Positions 32,080-41,469 of a DNA stretch of 64,000 nucleotides are shown here, in pieces. The first letter of the stretch is position 1. Every line of letters begins with the position of its first letter. The notes beneath the pieces are model-generated. The model did no database searches. It was not told the DNA's origin and saw nothing but the letters and a program-made list of their open reading frames with translations. This DNA comes from Anaeramoeba flamelloides (taxonomy: Eukaryota; Metamonada; Anaeramoebidae). The position numbers and the translations under genes are program-made. The stretch lies in assembly GCA_027625915.1 (NCBI GenBank), contig JANTQA010000070.1:3477001-3541000 (forward strand), written 5' to 3'.

Positions 32080-32850
32080 TATTGGAATACTCAATTTTTT
32101 TTAACAACTAAAAAACACTTTTTAAAAACATACAAGAAAACACAGTTCTAATAAACTCAACCAAATGATAAAATTAGAATTTTATTATAGAATATTTTTT
32201 TTAGCTGAAAAATCTAAATTTAAAAAATTGCAAATTTAGTGGAATAGTATTTAACAAAAATTGTTTGAAAAGAATTGGTACCTAGGGTCTGGGTACCATC
32301 TGTGATTATTACCCAAATGATATTAAAAAATGAGAGGGAATACGTTTAGACAGAAAACCTCAAATTATAATCTTTACGAATGAATTTGTAATCTATATTA
32401 AAATCCAAAAATTGCCTAACCTAACCTAACCTAATTGTATATACAAGTACATCCACAACCCAAGGAAAACAAAAAAAAAAAAAAAAAAAACATTATTTAA
32501 ACTTCCAATCCTAAAAGAGAAACTGGTTTTGTCTAACCTTACCCAGCCTATACCAATCACAACCAATCTCAAACATACACTGGTAAACACCCGTACTTAA
32601 CTTAAACAAGTATTAATACCCAAATGTGTTTAAAAGTTATAATAAACTCTTTGAGGGGGTTTTGTCGAAAATTCAAAAAAAAATGTCTTAAAGTAAAATT
32701 GTTATTGTACCATAAAAATTTCTCTCTGAAAACTTTTTTTTTCTGAAAAGATTCTTCAAAAAGTGTTTAAAAGTAGTTAAAAAGATTTTTTGACGCTTTT
32801 CTATTATCAGCTATTTTTGGGGATATTTCAAACACCCATTTTTAATACGT
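32080..32850. mobile_element. Terminal-inverted-repeat element, about 770 bp, copy 2
   Basis: Left arm 32095-32170 ('aaaaaacactttttaaaaac', 'ttctaataaactc') is the inverse of the right arm 32735-32850 ('ttcttcaaaaagtgttt'). Both match the arms of 20790-21670, while the interior is inverted relative to that copy. The interior includes four CCTAA units at 32415-32434 and a 20-A run at about 32470-32490. Confidence 0.5.
32415..32434. repeat. Telomere-like (CCTAA)4 run
   Basis: Four perfect CCTAA units (TTAGG on the other strand) within a slightly GC-richer patch. TTAGG is a telomere repeat in arthropods and some other lineages. Here it is internal and very short. Confidence 0.7.
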
Positions 32851-32889
32851 TTCTAAATTTTTTTACTGTCCAAGGCACCTAATTTTTTT

Positions 32890-33470
32890 TTTATCTCTCA
32901 ATTATTTTTTATAATTGATCTTTGAAGATAAATAAGAAAAAATTTGCATAATACACATCAGAGATAAGTTGATATCCGTGTGGAATAAACTTATAAAATA
33001 ATATATTATATAAAAAAGTGTAAAAATAAAATTCTTCTAGCTAATTTATTTAAATTATGAAATTTTTCTTCCAAGTTATATTACGAAAGAAAGGAAAAAT
33101 TTCACAAGTTATAAAAATTGACTTTTGGTTCTCGTTGAGAATAACAACAAGTTTCATTTTGTATTTCCTATTAAAGATCAAATAAAATTCCAAGAGAAAT
33201 AAATATGATTTGTCTACAATCATTTTCAGTGTTTCAAAAATGTTAAAAAAACATATTTTTGCAAAGTGAATATAAACCTTGTTAATTTAAAAATTATAAA
33301 ACAATAAGGCATCAAAAAAAAAAAAAAGAAAAAATGTGAAAAAATGATTTCAATTTTGAAAATTTCTTTAAATAATACTTTTTTTCTTCTAATTATCATT
33401 AAAATCCTTTAAATGTCTAGAACCCATTTCCTATTAGCTAGACCCCTTTGACTGGGAAATGATTTATTTG
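32890..33470. repeat. Diverged dispersed repeat, copy 2 (pair with 8630-9640)
   Basis: Shares 'ttttttataattgatcttt', 'aataagaaa', 'acacatcagag', 'gagaataacaac', 'ttttcttctaatta' and 'gacccctttgactggga' with 8630-9640 in the same order. Confidence 0.45.
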
Positions 33471-33880
33471 AAAGTGAAAATAAAATTCAATTCAAAAAAA
33501 ATAGAATTTATTAAGAGATAATTTTGTCCTTAGGAACTTATTTGTAAGTGTACCATTGGCAGCCATTTAGTAATAATAAGGATAGTTTTTAAACCACCTT
33601 CTTTTCATTAAAATGGGCATTATTATTTCATTTTTATCTCGACTTTTTAAAAAGTAAACTAAACATTAAATCAGAAACTATCTGGTTGGTGGTATTGTTA
33701 TTCTTGTTTGAGGTTTTTATTTTAAATCTATGGATCAAACAAATCCCTTAAGAGTCAAAGAAAAAATAAAAACTGTCTATTAAAACAAAAACAGGAGCAA
33801 TCAACTGGGTTAAAGTTTTGTTGGTGCTTGGATTCTCATCTTGTATTTGAGGGAGGGAACGGAATGTAAACTAGTGTAAT
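33471..33880. other. 3' flank of the RBBP9-like gene
   Basis: Slightly GC-richer than average near 33800-33870. No gene is recognised. Confidence 0.4.
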
Positions 33881-34453
33881 TTAATTGTTCTGTAAGAACA
33901 ATTGTAAAAGATCATTGTTGGATTTGCTGAGGAAATGTTTATTTTGATTATTTAAAATATGCAATGTTGAATTATTACAATTCTTGTGAATGTACTCGCA
34001 GTGCTCCTGTGGAACCACATTGTCTGATTTGTCCCAGATGATATGAAATTGTACATTTTTAGTATTTTCATTGATTTTCTCCCAATCTACCTCAGGCTCA
34101 TAAAAGTTTGTTGCCTTTTCCCTTCGGAACCCTGTTGCTGCAACCAAATAGACTTGAACAAGTCGATCCTTCCAGAATTGTTTGTTGTCAAGCAATGTAT
34201 TTTCTAGAATTCTTTGCACAAAATAACCACCAAGAGAATGGCCAATGATAATTAGCGGCCTTGTGGAATCCGTTCCAAACATTTCTTCGCTTAAATGATC
34301 AATCCACTCGCTCATCAATGGCGCAGATGGCTTTGGAAAAGATGGAATGTGAACAGTAAAATCGCCCTTTTCTTCCAGTTGATCTCTCAACCAAGGATAC
34401 CAAATACCAAAGGAATTGATATTAAACCCATGAATTAATAAGACGTCAGCCAT
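33881..34453 (-). CDS. RBBP9-like alpha/beta serine hydrolase
   Basis: 190 residues, the normal size for the RBBP9/YdeN (DUF1234) hydrolases. It starts MADVLLIHGF, where the LLIHG strand carries the oxyanion-hole HG. It has the nucleophile elbow IIIGHSLGGYF (Ser73), the acid in WDKSDNVVP (Asp144) and the catalytic His in NKHFLS (His173), so the triad looks complete. Family members are small cytosolic serine hydrolases; human RBBP9 has peptidase/esterase activity, but the physiological substrate is unsettled. The ATG at 34453 gives the family-typical short N-terminus, and the codons upstream contain no other ATG. A candidate small gene starts about 130 bp away on the opposite strand. Confidence 0.85.
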   Translation of the reverse strand: MADVLLIHGFNINSFGIWYPWLRDQLEEKGDFTVHIPSFPKPSAPLMSEWIDHLSEEMFGTDSTRPLIIIGHSLGGYFVQRILENTLLDNKQFWKDRLVQVYLVAATGFRREKATNFYEPEVDWEKINENTKNVQFHIIWDKSDNVVPQEHCEYIHKNCNNSTLHILNNQNKHFLSKSNNDLLQLFLQNN

Positions 34454-34581
34454 ATCAATTAGAAAAATTTTCAATGTTTATTTGTGAAAAACAGCTTTTT
34501 TAAAAAAAATGGTTATTTATTTTTGATCTGCTTTTTTCTGGGTTTTAACATTTATACACAAAGAAGAGAAATTGTTGGTAG

Positions 34582-34806
34582 GATTCAAAATATATTTCTT
34601 TGTTGTTCACTTCTGTCAATAAGGATTTGAAATGTCTCATGAAAAGCAAATTTGAAAATAGTTTAAAGTATATTTAAGTTGACTTTCTTATTAGACACTC
34701 AATTTACAGGGTATTTGTGAGCGAAGCTGAAAAAGGATCTTGGACTTGTTCAAATAAAGAAAAAAGCATTGAACTTTTAAATTATTCTCCAATTAAAAAC
34801 AAGTAA
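34582..34806 (+). CDS. Candidate small spliced gene of unknown function
   Basis: Two plus-strand segments (34582-34667 and 34710-34806) read as one frame across a 42-bp GTATAT...TTTACAG intron (phase 2). The translation contains FTSVNKDLKCLMKSKFENSL and VFVSEAEKGSWTCSNKEKSI and ends YSPIKNK. The first segment is preceded by a TAG acceptor. A lone ATG followed by GT at 34510 could supply the start, so the 5' end is unsettled. Against this, the complementary strand also has a short gene-like frame beginning MRHFKSLLTEVNNKEIYFES. No family is recognised. Confidence 0.32.
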
Positions 34807-35029
34807 TTTGTTTTTTTTAACTGATATTTTTACAGTTTTATGGGAAATTGATTTTTATTTCTTGGTTTTGAAAAATGTAATCCAGCAATTGTTTTCTTGA
34901 AAGGTTGATTTAAAAATGGTATAGAAACTCTATATTGACTTTGGTTTAATAAATTATCATTTTTAAGGGAAGGTAATCATAAAAAATCTTCAAGTAAATT
35001 TAAAACAAATTTAGAGCTATCTTCAATAA
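34807..35029. other. AT-rich spacer
   Basis: Nothing recognised. Confidence 0.4.
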
Positions 35030-35260
35030 ATCCACAACTAGGGTCTTACTTATCAAAAAATTCGTAAATTCGAAATTTTATCGCTTTAGATCGAGAAGAA
35101 CTATAAAATTTCGGATTTTTGGTAATAGATAATTTAGTCAGATAAGATGTCTAATTGGAAGTGGGTAAGCAAAATAATAACCCAACCATTTTTAATAAGA
35201 CTTCGTTTTTTCAAAGGTTTTTTATTGGAAACTAAACTAGATTTCAAAAATTTTGACTCA
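35030..35260. repeat. Half-copy of the TTAA fold-back element
   Basis: 'gggtcttac', 'gagaagaactataaaatttc', 'tagataattt', 'aacccaaccatttttaataa' and 'ttttttattggaaactaa' follow the same order as one arm of the 51536-51955 element. The opposite arm is absent, so this is an old, partial copy. Confidence 0.6.
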
Positions 35261-35591
35261 CTTTATACTCTTAATGGAAGTTTTTTTTTAAGTGTTTATT
35301 AAAGTCATCTTTACAAAAAATATTTTCAAATTTTTATATCAGAATTATTTTTTCTAATTTTGGAAATTTTTTATTTTCTTTTGTTTTTCTTTTCCTTTTT
35401 ACTTTTCAAATTTCTTTTTATTTTTTTTAAAAAGAACATGTGGAAAAAAAAAAAAAGATCTTGTAAAAGACAAATAATCACTATGAAAATTGAGACTTTG
35501 TAATGTCATTTAAAATAAATTGAATTATTCGTAAAATCGAATTGTTAACTTTTTTTCAGTAAAATTTCATTCATCAAAAATTTATAATACT

Positions 35592-35797
35592 CATTTCAAA
35601 AATTGTGACTCACTTTTTTTAAAGTTTTTGGTTGTATTTTTTTTTTAATTTATAAAATATTAGGCTTTTATATATTTAGAATGACTTTAAAAAATTAATT
35701 CCAAATCAGATTTAATCATTAATTGTTCTTGAATACTTGTGGATATAAATATTTTTTTTCAATTTATTATTTCAGGTGAGTCACAATTTTTGTAATG
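35592..35797. mobile_element. MITE with 16-bp perfect terminal inverted repeats
   Basis: AAAAATTGTGACTCAC (35598-35613) and GTGAGTCACAATTTTT (35776-35791) are perfect inverses. With one mismatch the inverted repeat extends to 22 bp (CATTTC... / ...GTAATG). The interior is about 160 bp and non-coding. A degraded copy lies at 20425-20627. The target duplication is not clear. Confidence 0.7.
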
Positions 35798-35853
35798 GTT
35801 TTTAGATCATATTTGTCTAAAAGGAAAAATGGCTGAGTTTTGGTTTTCAATGC

Positions 35854-35945
35854 ACTGCCTTACAATTCGAAATTTAAGGTTTCTTCTGTATCTGGAGATA
35901 TAAAAGTTTGAATGTAACAAATTTTAGATTTGTAAGGCCCCAGTG
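35854..35945. repeat. Small inverted repeat (cactg-ccttacaa)
   Basis: 'cactgccttacaattcgaaa' faces 'atttgtaaggccccagtg' about 65 bp away. It could be a very short fold-back element directly beside the MITE above. Confidence 0.4.
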
Positions 35946-35999
35946 TTGGATTTAAATTTGATAGTCCTTTGAACAATTTATTAACTTTTAAAAATGAAA

Positions 36000-36980
36000 A
36001 AATAAAGTAAAAATCTTATCATGATAAAACCAAATTAATTTTAATTATTATTTTTTAAAAAAGAATTATTGTTTTTAAAAGTTAGTTCAATTATTTCATT
36101 TTTTTGAAAAGCTACAAATTCAAATTAATTTTAAAATGGTGAAAAAAAAATAATTTCTTTTGAAAGAAAAAGAAATTTTATCATCTCTCTAAAAATTTAC
36201 AAAAAAACACTTTAAAAAAAGTATAATCAATAAGTTTTGATATAAATGAGTATAAAAAATATATATGTAATTTTTTAAAAAATATAATAAACATTTCAAA
36301 CTTGAAAAAAATAGTTTTTTTTTTTCCAAAGAATAGTTCATGAATTACTTCTTTTTATTTAACAAATAAATATAATAAAAATGATCAAATCTTTAAATTA
36401 ATAATTTTACCCTAAATACTTTATTAAAACCTGGAAAAACCAACTTATAACTGAAATAAATACTTTGTATTTTGGTTCTTTTCAAATAATAAATAATTAT
36501 TAAACTAATTTTAATTATTACATTGTGGGTTATTAACAACATTAAGATTAAATATATCAATGTAATTTGGATTATATCTCATTTTTTTAAAGATTTTTCA
36601 AAAAATAAAACCAATTTAACTTAATAATTCTGATAAAAAAATACTAGAAATTATCAAATAGCGATTCCAATATAACAGTTCCTTGTTTATACTCTGATTA
36701 TTTGAATAATAATACCTTGTTAATTATTTAAATTTCAAGAAATTTAATATTTATTTGTAAATAAAATTAATTATCAGGTTTTTATGATCTTCAGGATTCA
36801 ATATTTGATATATTTTCCGTATATTTTTGACAAGGTATTTTTTTAAGATTAATTATTAATTAAAACTAATAAGTATTCCTAAAAGTGGGATTTTAGAGAG
36901 AAAAAAAAATGTATTTGTAAAGTTTATCTTTTTTTTTCAGATCTATAAAACCAAAAAAAGAGGATCAGGATCTTTGAACT
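36000..36980. repeat. About 1-kb dispersed repeat, copy 1 (pair with 41470-42430)
   Basis: Collinear with 41470-42430: 'aaacttgaaaaaaata', 'aaagaatagttca', 'aatactttattaaaacctgg', 'tccttgtttatactctga', 'aatttcaagaaatttaat', 'gatcttcaggattcaatatt' and 'aggatcaggatcttt'. No ORF, and element class unknown. A third fragment is at 8270-8500. Confidence 0.6.
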
Positions 36981-37429
36981 TAAAATTAATTGGAAAACAC
37001 GTATGCTTTGAAAAACGGGAACTAATTTCTCTAAAGTTGAAAATGGAGTAATTTATTTAGTTTAATATAATAATTTATGTTTAAAAAGCGCAGAGTTGCC
37101 TTAATAAAAAAATGATGATTAAGGTTTGTAATCGCTGAAATAAAGATAAAAAATTATCTTACTTTAGGTGTCTTGACTTATTATTTTGGTTATTATATAA
37201 TTAATCTTCAATTCCAAATAAATTTTAGTAGTATTTAAAAAATGAACCTTTTCTTAAGTATTCTTCTTTAATCCATCAAACATAGAAAAAAAAAAAAACA
37301 AGAATACTGGAAAAGGGAAAATATTTGAGTTTTTTCAAATAAATACTAAATTATAAAGAATTTAGTTCAAATTATACTTAGTTAATTTTTTGATTTAATT
37401 TAACTGGGAACAAAAGAAACTTCTTATCA
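36981..37429. other. AT-rich spacer
   Basis: Nothing recognised. Confidence 0.4.
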
Positions 37430-37690
37430 GTTTCAAAATCTTGAAAAAAATTCTACATCTCTCTTATACTCTAGGTATTTTTTTAAAAAAGTAAACTGGT
37501 TTTTGAAAATCCATTAAATTTAGATTTAATTGAACAAAAGAAATATGTAAAATAATCCTCCGTACCTGATCTAAAATTTTGATTTGAAATGAATAATTTT
37601 CGATGGAATCTCAATTCAATTTTTTCTAAAAATATTCATCAAATATTTTAAAGATTTTTTCAAATTAAAATTCTTTAGAACTATAGTATT
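37430..37690. repeat. Inverted copy of the RAD1-intron repeat
   Basis: Reverse complement of 22590-22850: 'gtaaactggtttttgaaaat', 'ccattaaatttagatttaat' and 'cctccgtacctgatctaaaa'. Confidence 0.65.
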
Positions 37691-37759
37691 AGATTAGATA
37701 TTCCTGATTCCACGGTTATTTTGATTTTTATTTTATTTTGAAGGGAAGAAATGAATTTT

Positions 37760-37990
37760 CTCGAACCGCTTTTACAATTTATTTCTGAATTTTTAAAAAA
37801 AACCTAGAAACGTATTTCTTAGGTTTTCTAGAATTTAAAAGAATATAATAAAATTTATTCTTTACTCAATTCTTTTGAATCCTGAAAACCTACCTGTAAT
37901 TTTTTTTTTTATTTTAAGAAATAATCAGAAAAGTTCTTAAATTTTCTGTTTATTTCTAAATTTAAAAAAAAAACCTAGGATCTTGTCTTC
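37760..37990. repeat. Module of the 'aaaacctcaagaaaa' family
   Basis: 'tttacaatttatttctgaat', 'aaacctagaaacg', 'ttcttttgaatcctgaaaac' and 'ttctgtttatttctaaattt' resemble 44740-45620 and 46830-47110. Confidence 0.45.
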
Positions 37991-38422
37991 ACTCTACCAT
38001 ACTCCACGACACTTTATGACACCTTTCAAAATTTTCCAGCACTTTACCACACTTTCTGAAACACTAAATTTTTATTTTGAAATTTTAATAAAGAATCATA
38101 ATTTTCTTTATTATCAACAAACGATAGGATAAATAATGATTCGTTATCTGAATAATATCAATGTTTAATATTTTTATTATTTATATTTTTTCAAAATTTG
38201 GAGTAGTATATGAGCCAAAACATTGCTGAATTAAACTCTTTGCCTATTGGGATCTAGAAAAACGATTAAATATCCAAATATTTCTTATTTGTTTTTATCC
38301 AAATTTTACTTATCCTTTTTTTTTTTAATTGTTTCATTTGTTTTTCTTTTTTGAGATCTTTAATTTGAAAAAAACAAATTTCAATAAACTCAAAATAAAC
38401 CTTCAGAAAAGAAATTTGTTTA

Positions 38423-38625
38423 CAGTTAGTTCCACTTTTAAGACACTTACTTCAACGAAATTTAAGGTGCAGAAAAAACTAAAAAAAATATTCATTTTTT
38501 AGGATTTTGTTTTTTTTCAAAACTTATTCTACAAGAATTTAAATTTTGTGTCTGAATTTGATATTTTTTTAGTGGTACAAATTTTGTTCAAAATTTTTAC
38601 CTTTTAAATTGGAACTGGCAGTTAT
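38423..38625. mobile_element. Degraded copy of the TA-flanked 1163-1365 MITE
   Basis: Starts at TA|CAGTTAGTTCCACTTTTAAG, continues with TTCAACGAAATTTAAGG as in the 1165 element, and ends with an inverse of the same sequence (cttttaaattggaactggca). The arms are more diverged than in the first copy. Confidence 0.55.
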
Positions 38626-38627
38626 AA

Positions 38628-38913
38628 GATTCTTTATTGTAAGTTATTACTTAAAGTTAGAACCCAATTTTTTTTTTACTGTTACTGATATTTGAATTAT
38701 AAATGGGAAAATTTTCACTTCATTTTCAGATTTTTTTTTTTATAATAAATCGAGTTTCTCAAAGAAGTAGGATGTAATAGAAGTCTTTCTTTGAAATAGA
38801 AAAAAAAGATTGGAAGTGAAAATTGGAAATTTTGTCCCATTTATAATTCAAATATCAGTAACAGTAAAAAAAAAATTGGGTTCTAACTTTAAATAATAAT
38901 TTACAATTAAGAA
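38628..38913. mobile_element. Fold-back element, about 285 bp, with long arms
   Basis: Arms of about 95 bp, nearly identical when inverted: 'aaagttagaacccaattttt', 'actgttactgatatttgaat' and 'tataaatggga' at 38655-38725 against 38816-38895. The loop is non-coding. A related element is at 58587-58778. It directly abuts the degraded MITE on its left. Confidence 0.7.
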
Positions 38914-39613
38914 TCATATGAGATAAAATTTCTCATATCTTAAAAATTTCGAAATTCATTGTTCGATTAGACGGAAAGAAGATTAAGTGAATATTTAGGA
39001 AATATTTTGATCATTATTTAATCTTTCTGATTTATTTTAGTCTTTAAAATTTATACCATGTTAAAAATTGATTAACGAAGAACTAAAATAACAGGCCCTT
39101 TCACATAACATAAAATAATCTTTTTTCATTCTTGAGGGTTGTAAATCTTAATATCTTATAATTTTTACTCTTCTCTCTGCAAAGCACATGTACAAAAAGG
39201 ATGTCTAAATAGTTTTAAGTTTTTTTACTAACTTTGATATTTTCCCACAAACTATAAACAATTTCCAATGTGCCGACAAGTGAGAGATTTCTCGTTAACA
39301 AACATGGGGACAATAAGCCAAAAAAATTCAATTTAAGCAAATCAAAATTATTTGGGGTTGTTTTGTTTTTTTTTTTCTGAAAATTATTTTCGATTTTTAA
39401 ATTTTGTTTCTTCATCAAACATTTTTATTCTTTTATTAAAATTAATTTTTTGCTATTATAAACCCCAAGTTTGTTGACAAAAAGCTCTCCTGTGGGGGTG
39501 CATCCTAAATGTTTTATATTTTGTGAAAAAATTACAAATTTAATCAAAAAAACTAAAAATATTAAGGTATCAATTGTTGAAAAAGTGAAACCTGGTGTAT
39601 TAACCTGAAATAC
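38914..39613. other. Spacer, no accepted gene
   Basis: A 66-codon minus-strand ATG frame (39415-39215; CLLTRNLSLVGTLEIVYSLW) ends near a GTTAGT donor-like site but has no domain and no partner exon, so it is not called. 'aaaataatcttttttcattc' near 39115 resembles sequence at 58545-58565. Confidence 0.35.
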
Positions 39614-40022
39614 AAATCAATAATTTTTAGAGAACCGGTATGGACAAGTGGCAACACAACCCAGTGTACAATCTGAAGGCCGGGGTTCTATCCCTTAACC
39701 ATTATTTCTTATTGTTTACCATTTTCTCAAATAGCCACCACGGTGTAATTTTAATTAAAAATCAGGTTTATGCTTCTTAGAATCACTAATTCTTTGAGGA
39801 AATCGTTTGACCGAATTGAATCTTTTTGACTATTATAAAACTGAACGGAATTGGAACAAAATCCCTCTCAATTTATGGAGCGGATCCGATTTTTGGGAGA
39901 AATGACCAGCTCTCACTTGGTTCAACAATATCTCTAATTCAAATTAGGGATTCGGGCAAACAGGTGGACTTTTAGTACCCACTCTTTAATGGAAAAAAAA
40001 AAAAATCAATAATTTTTAAGAG
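39614..40022 (+). mobile_element. tRNA-derived SINE with target duplication
   Basis: The element (about 39633-40002) is flanked by AAATCAATAATTTTTAGAG (39614-39632) and AAATCAATAATTTTTAAGAG (40003-40022), a target duplication of about 19 bp differing by one inserted A. The 5' head has an A-box-like TGGACAAGTGG at 39641 and a B-box-like GGTTCTATCCC at 39684. The 43-nt spacing equals that of a tRNA, and the B-box sits in a possible T-arm stem (CGGGG / CCTTA). The anticodon and acceptor stems do not pair, so it is not a working tRNA. The body is GC-richer than its surroundings and ends in a 13-A tail. The near-perfect duplication suggests a recent insertion. Confidence 0.75.
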
Positions 40023-40174
40023 GAAAATCGCGGTGCCATGAAATAACAAATAATCAAGATCCATAAACATAAGTCAACGTTAAAATTTCAGTTCAATAAT
40101 TTCACAAATTTACCGGTTTTGGTTTCTACAAGTAATAAAACAGCAAAAATTTATTTTTCAAACCCCTCTCTCAA

Positions 40175-40402
40175 ATGGAATTAACTTTGTTTGTCATCAC
40201 TTATTCTCGTTTTCTTTGTTTTTGTTATAGTATTGTTCAGAAAGTAGGTTTTTTTTTACAAACTACAAACGTTTTATCAGAATTAAGGTTGAAACAAAGA
40301 AAACAAGAAACAGAGATTATGTTCGTTTGTAAGTCATCAAAATCGATTATATTTTAAGGTTTGTTTTCAATCTTATCAGCAAACAAAACGAGGGCAAAAT
40401 AA
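40175..40402 (+). CDS. Candidate small spliced gene, single membrane-like segment
   Basis: ATG at 40175. Exon 1 runs 40175-40328 and exon 2 40380-40402, with a 51-bp intron having a consensus GTAAGT donor and TATCAG acceptor (phase 1). The 58-residue product has a hydrophobic N-terminal half (MELTLFVITYSRFLCFCYSI) and a charged C-terminus (LRLKQRKQETEIMFVSNKTR). Without splicing the frame would run on for only nine further codons. Function is not recognised. The clean splice sites and phase are the main support. Part of the T-rich N-terminal half might itself be an intron. Confidence 0.38.
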
Positions 40403-40655
40403 TCAAGATTTTTCCCATTATTTAAAATTTTAAAACAAAATAAATTTCATTTGGTTATTATAAAAATGTAATGTTAAATAAATTGCCAAATTACTGAGTA
40501 CGGAATAAAACAGTTTGATTATTCCTTACTTTTTTTACTGTTCTTAATAATTTCCAATTACTTCAAGCTCACAAAAAGTTTTACTTTACAATCAACCTCT
40601 CCTTATTTCTTAGAGAAAAAATTTTTTTTTTAAAATCATTTTTTTTTTTTTCAAA

Positions 40656-41075
40656 ATGAACTTTATGCTTATTTTCTTCACAATTATTTCGATCTTCTTA
40701 CCACAAGTTGTATCAGTAAAACCAACTTGTAAAAATCTCATTAATGATAATGTAATCCTTTAGTTTTTCCAATTTTTGTAACAAAAATAGGGAATTTTTT
40801 ACTATTTGTTTTTTATAATTGACTCGATACAAAATTAACAAACAGTTTTTTAATAGATGTTTTAAACAAATTCCAATTGGTGGAGGAACAGCTTTTGGTT
40901 TAACAACAAACAATTTTTTTGCTGCTGACTGGACAGGTACTGGGTGTGTTCTTGTGATTTTGATCTTTCCTTTTTGGTATTTAGGGACAAAGGTTACAAT
41001 AAGGGTGACGAGGATACAATTAATCAAATTCCACCAAATGAGATTCCTTATGCTCAATTTGCTTCATAGAACTGG
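40656..41075 (+). CDS. Candidate secreted-protein gene, exon structure unresolved
   Basis: ATG at 40656 opens a textbook signal peptide (MNFMLIFFTIISIFLPQVVS) followed by VKPTCKNLINDN and a GTAATC donor at 40752. About 100 bp on, a coding-like block reads CFKQIPIGGGTAFGLTTNNF then FAADWTG (40857-40935), and another reads NKGDEDTINQIPPNEIPYAQ (about 40998-41060) before a GTAAGT at 41075. I cannot find one set of introns that joins all blocks in frame with standard acceptors, so the gene may be multi-exon with short introns or decayed. The opposite strand also has an open stretch (40713-41057). Function is unknown. Confidence 0.35.
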
Positions 41076-41469
41076 TAAGTTTTGATTTCCTTTGCTTTTA
41101 TTTTTTGGTGTCCCTCTTAAAAGATTTTGATTTGCCACATTCTTCTTATCCTCACAAAGTTTTTTTTTTTTTTTTTTCAATCATTTATTCATCAATTTGT
41201 GGCTTTGTTTTCAAATGAGAAAAATTCAACCAACTTCTAAATATGTTCTGTTCTTTGATGAGTCATGCCTAAAGTCGATCAGTTTTTTTTTTCCAAGATT
41301 TTCTCTGAAACAAAAAGTAATTTTATTTTTTTAAGGGACTAGTAAACTAAAAAAAATCTTCAAGTAAATCCAATAGCAAAATAAAAAAAATTTACCGCAT
41401 CTTGAAATTGGAAAACAAAGGTAAAAATCTGATTACTACAATAAAAAAACTGACGCCTTAGATGCTATT
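41076..41469. other. 3' flank of the candidate secreted-protein gene
   Basis: Contains further coding-like words near 41130-41160 and 41195-41235 that could be additional exons. Not assigned. Confidence 0.3.

Noticed and set aside
39215-39415. 66-codon minus-strand ATG frame ending near a donor-like site
   Set aside because: No domain and no downstream exon in a compatible phase.
39634-39704. A working tRNA gene
   Set aside because: A- and B-box-like words have tRNA spacing, but the acceptor and anticodon stems do not pair. The flanking duplication and A-tail identify a SINE instead.
39728-39745. Similarity between the SINE body (atagccaccacggtg) and the TTAA fold-back arm (atagccaccgtggtg)
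   Set aside because: Only about 15 bases agree, partly palindromic, and the flanks do not align. Probably coincidence.
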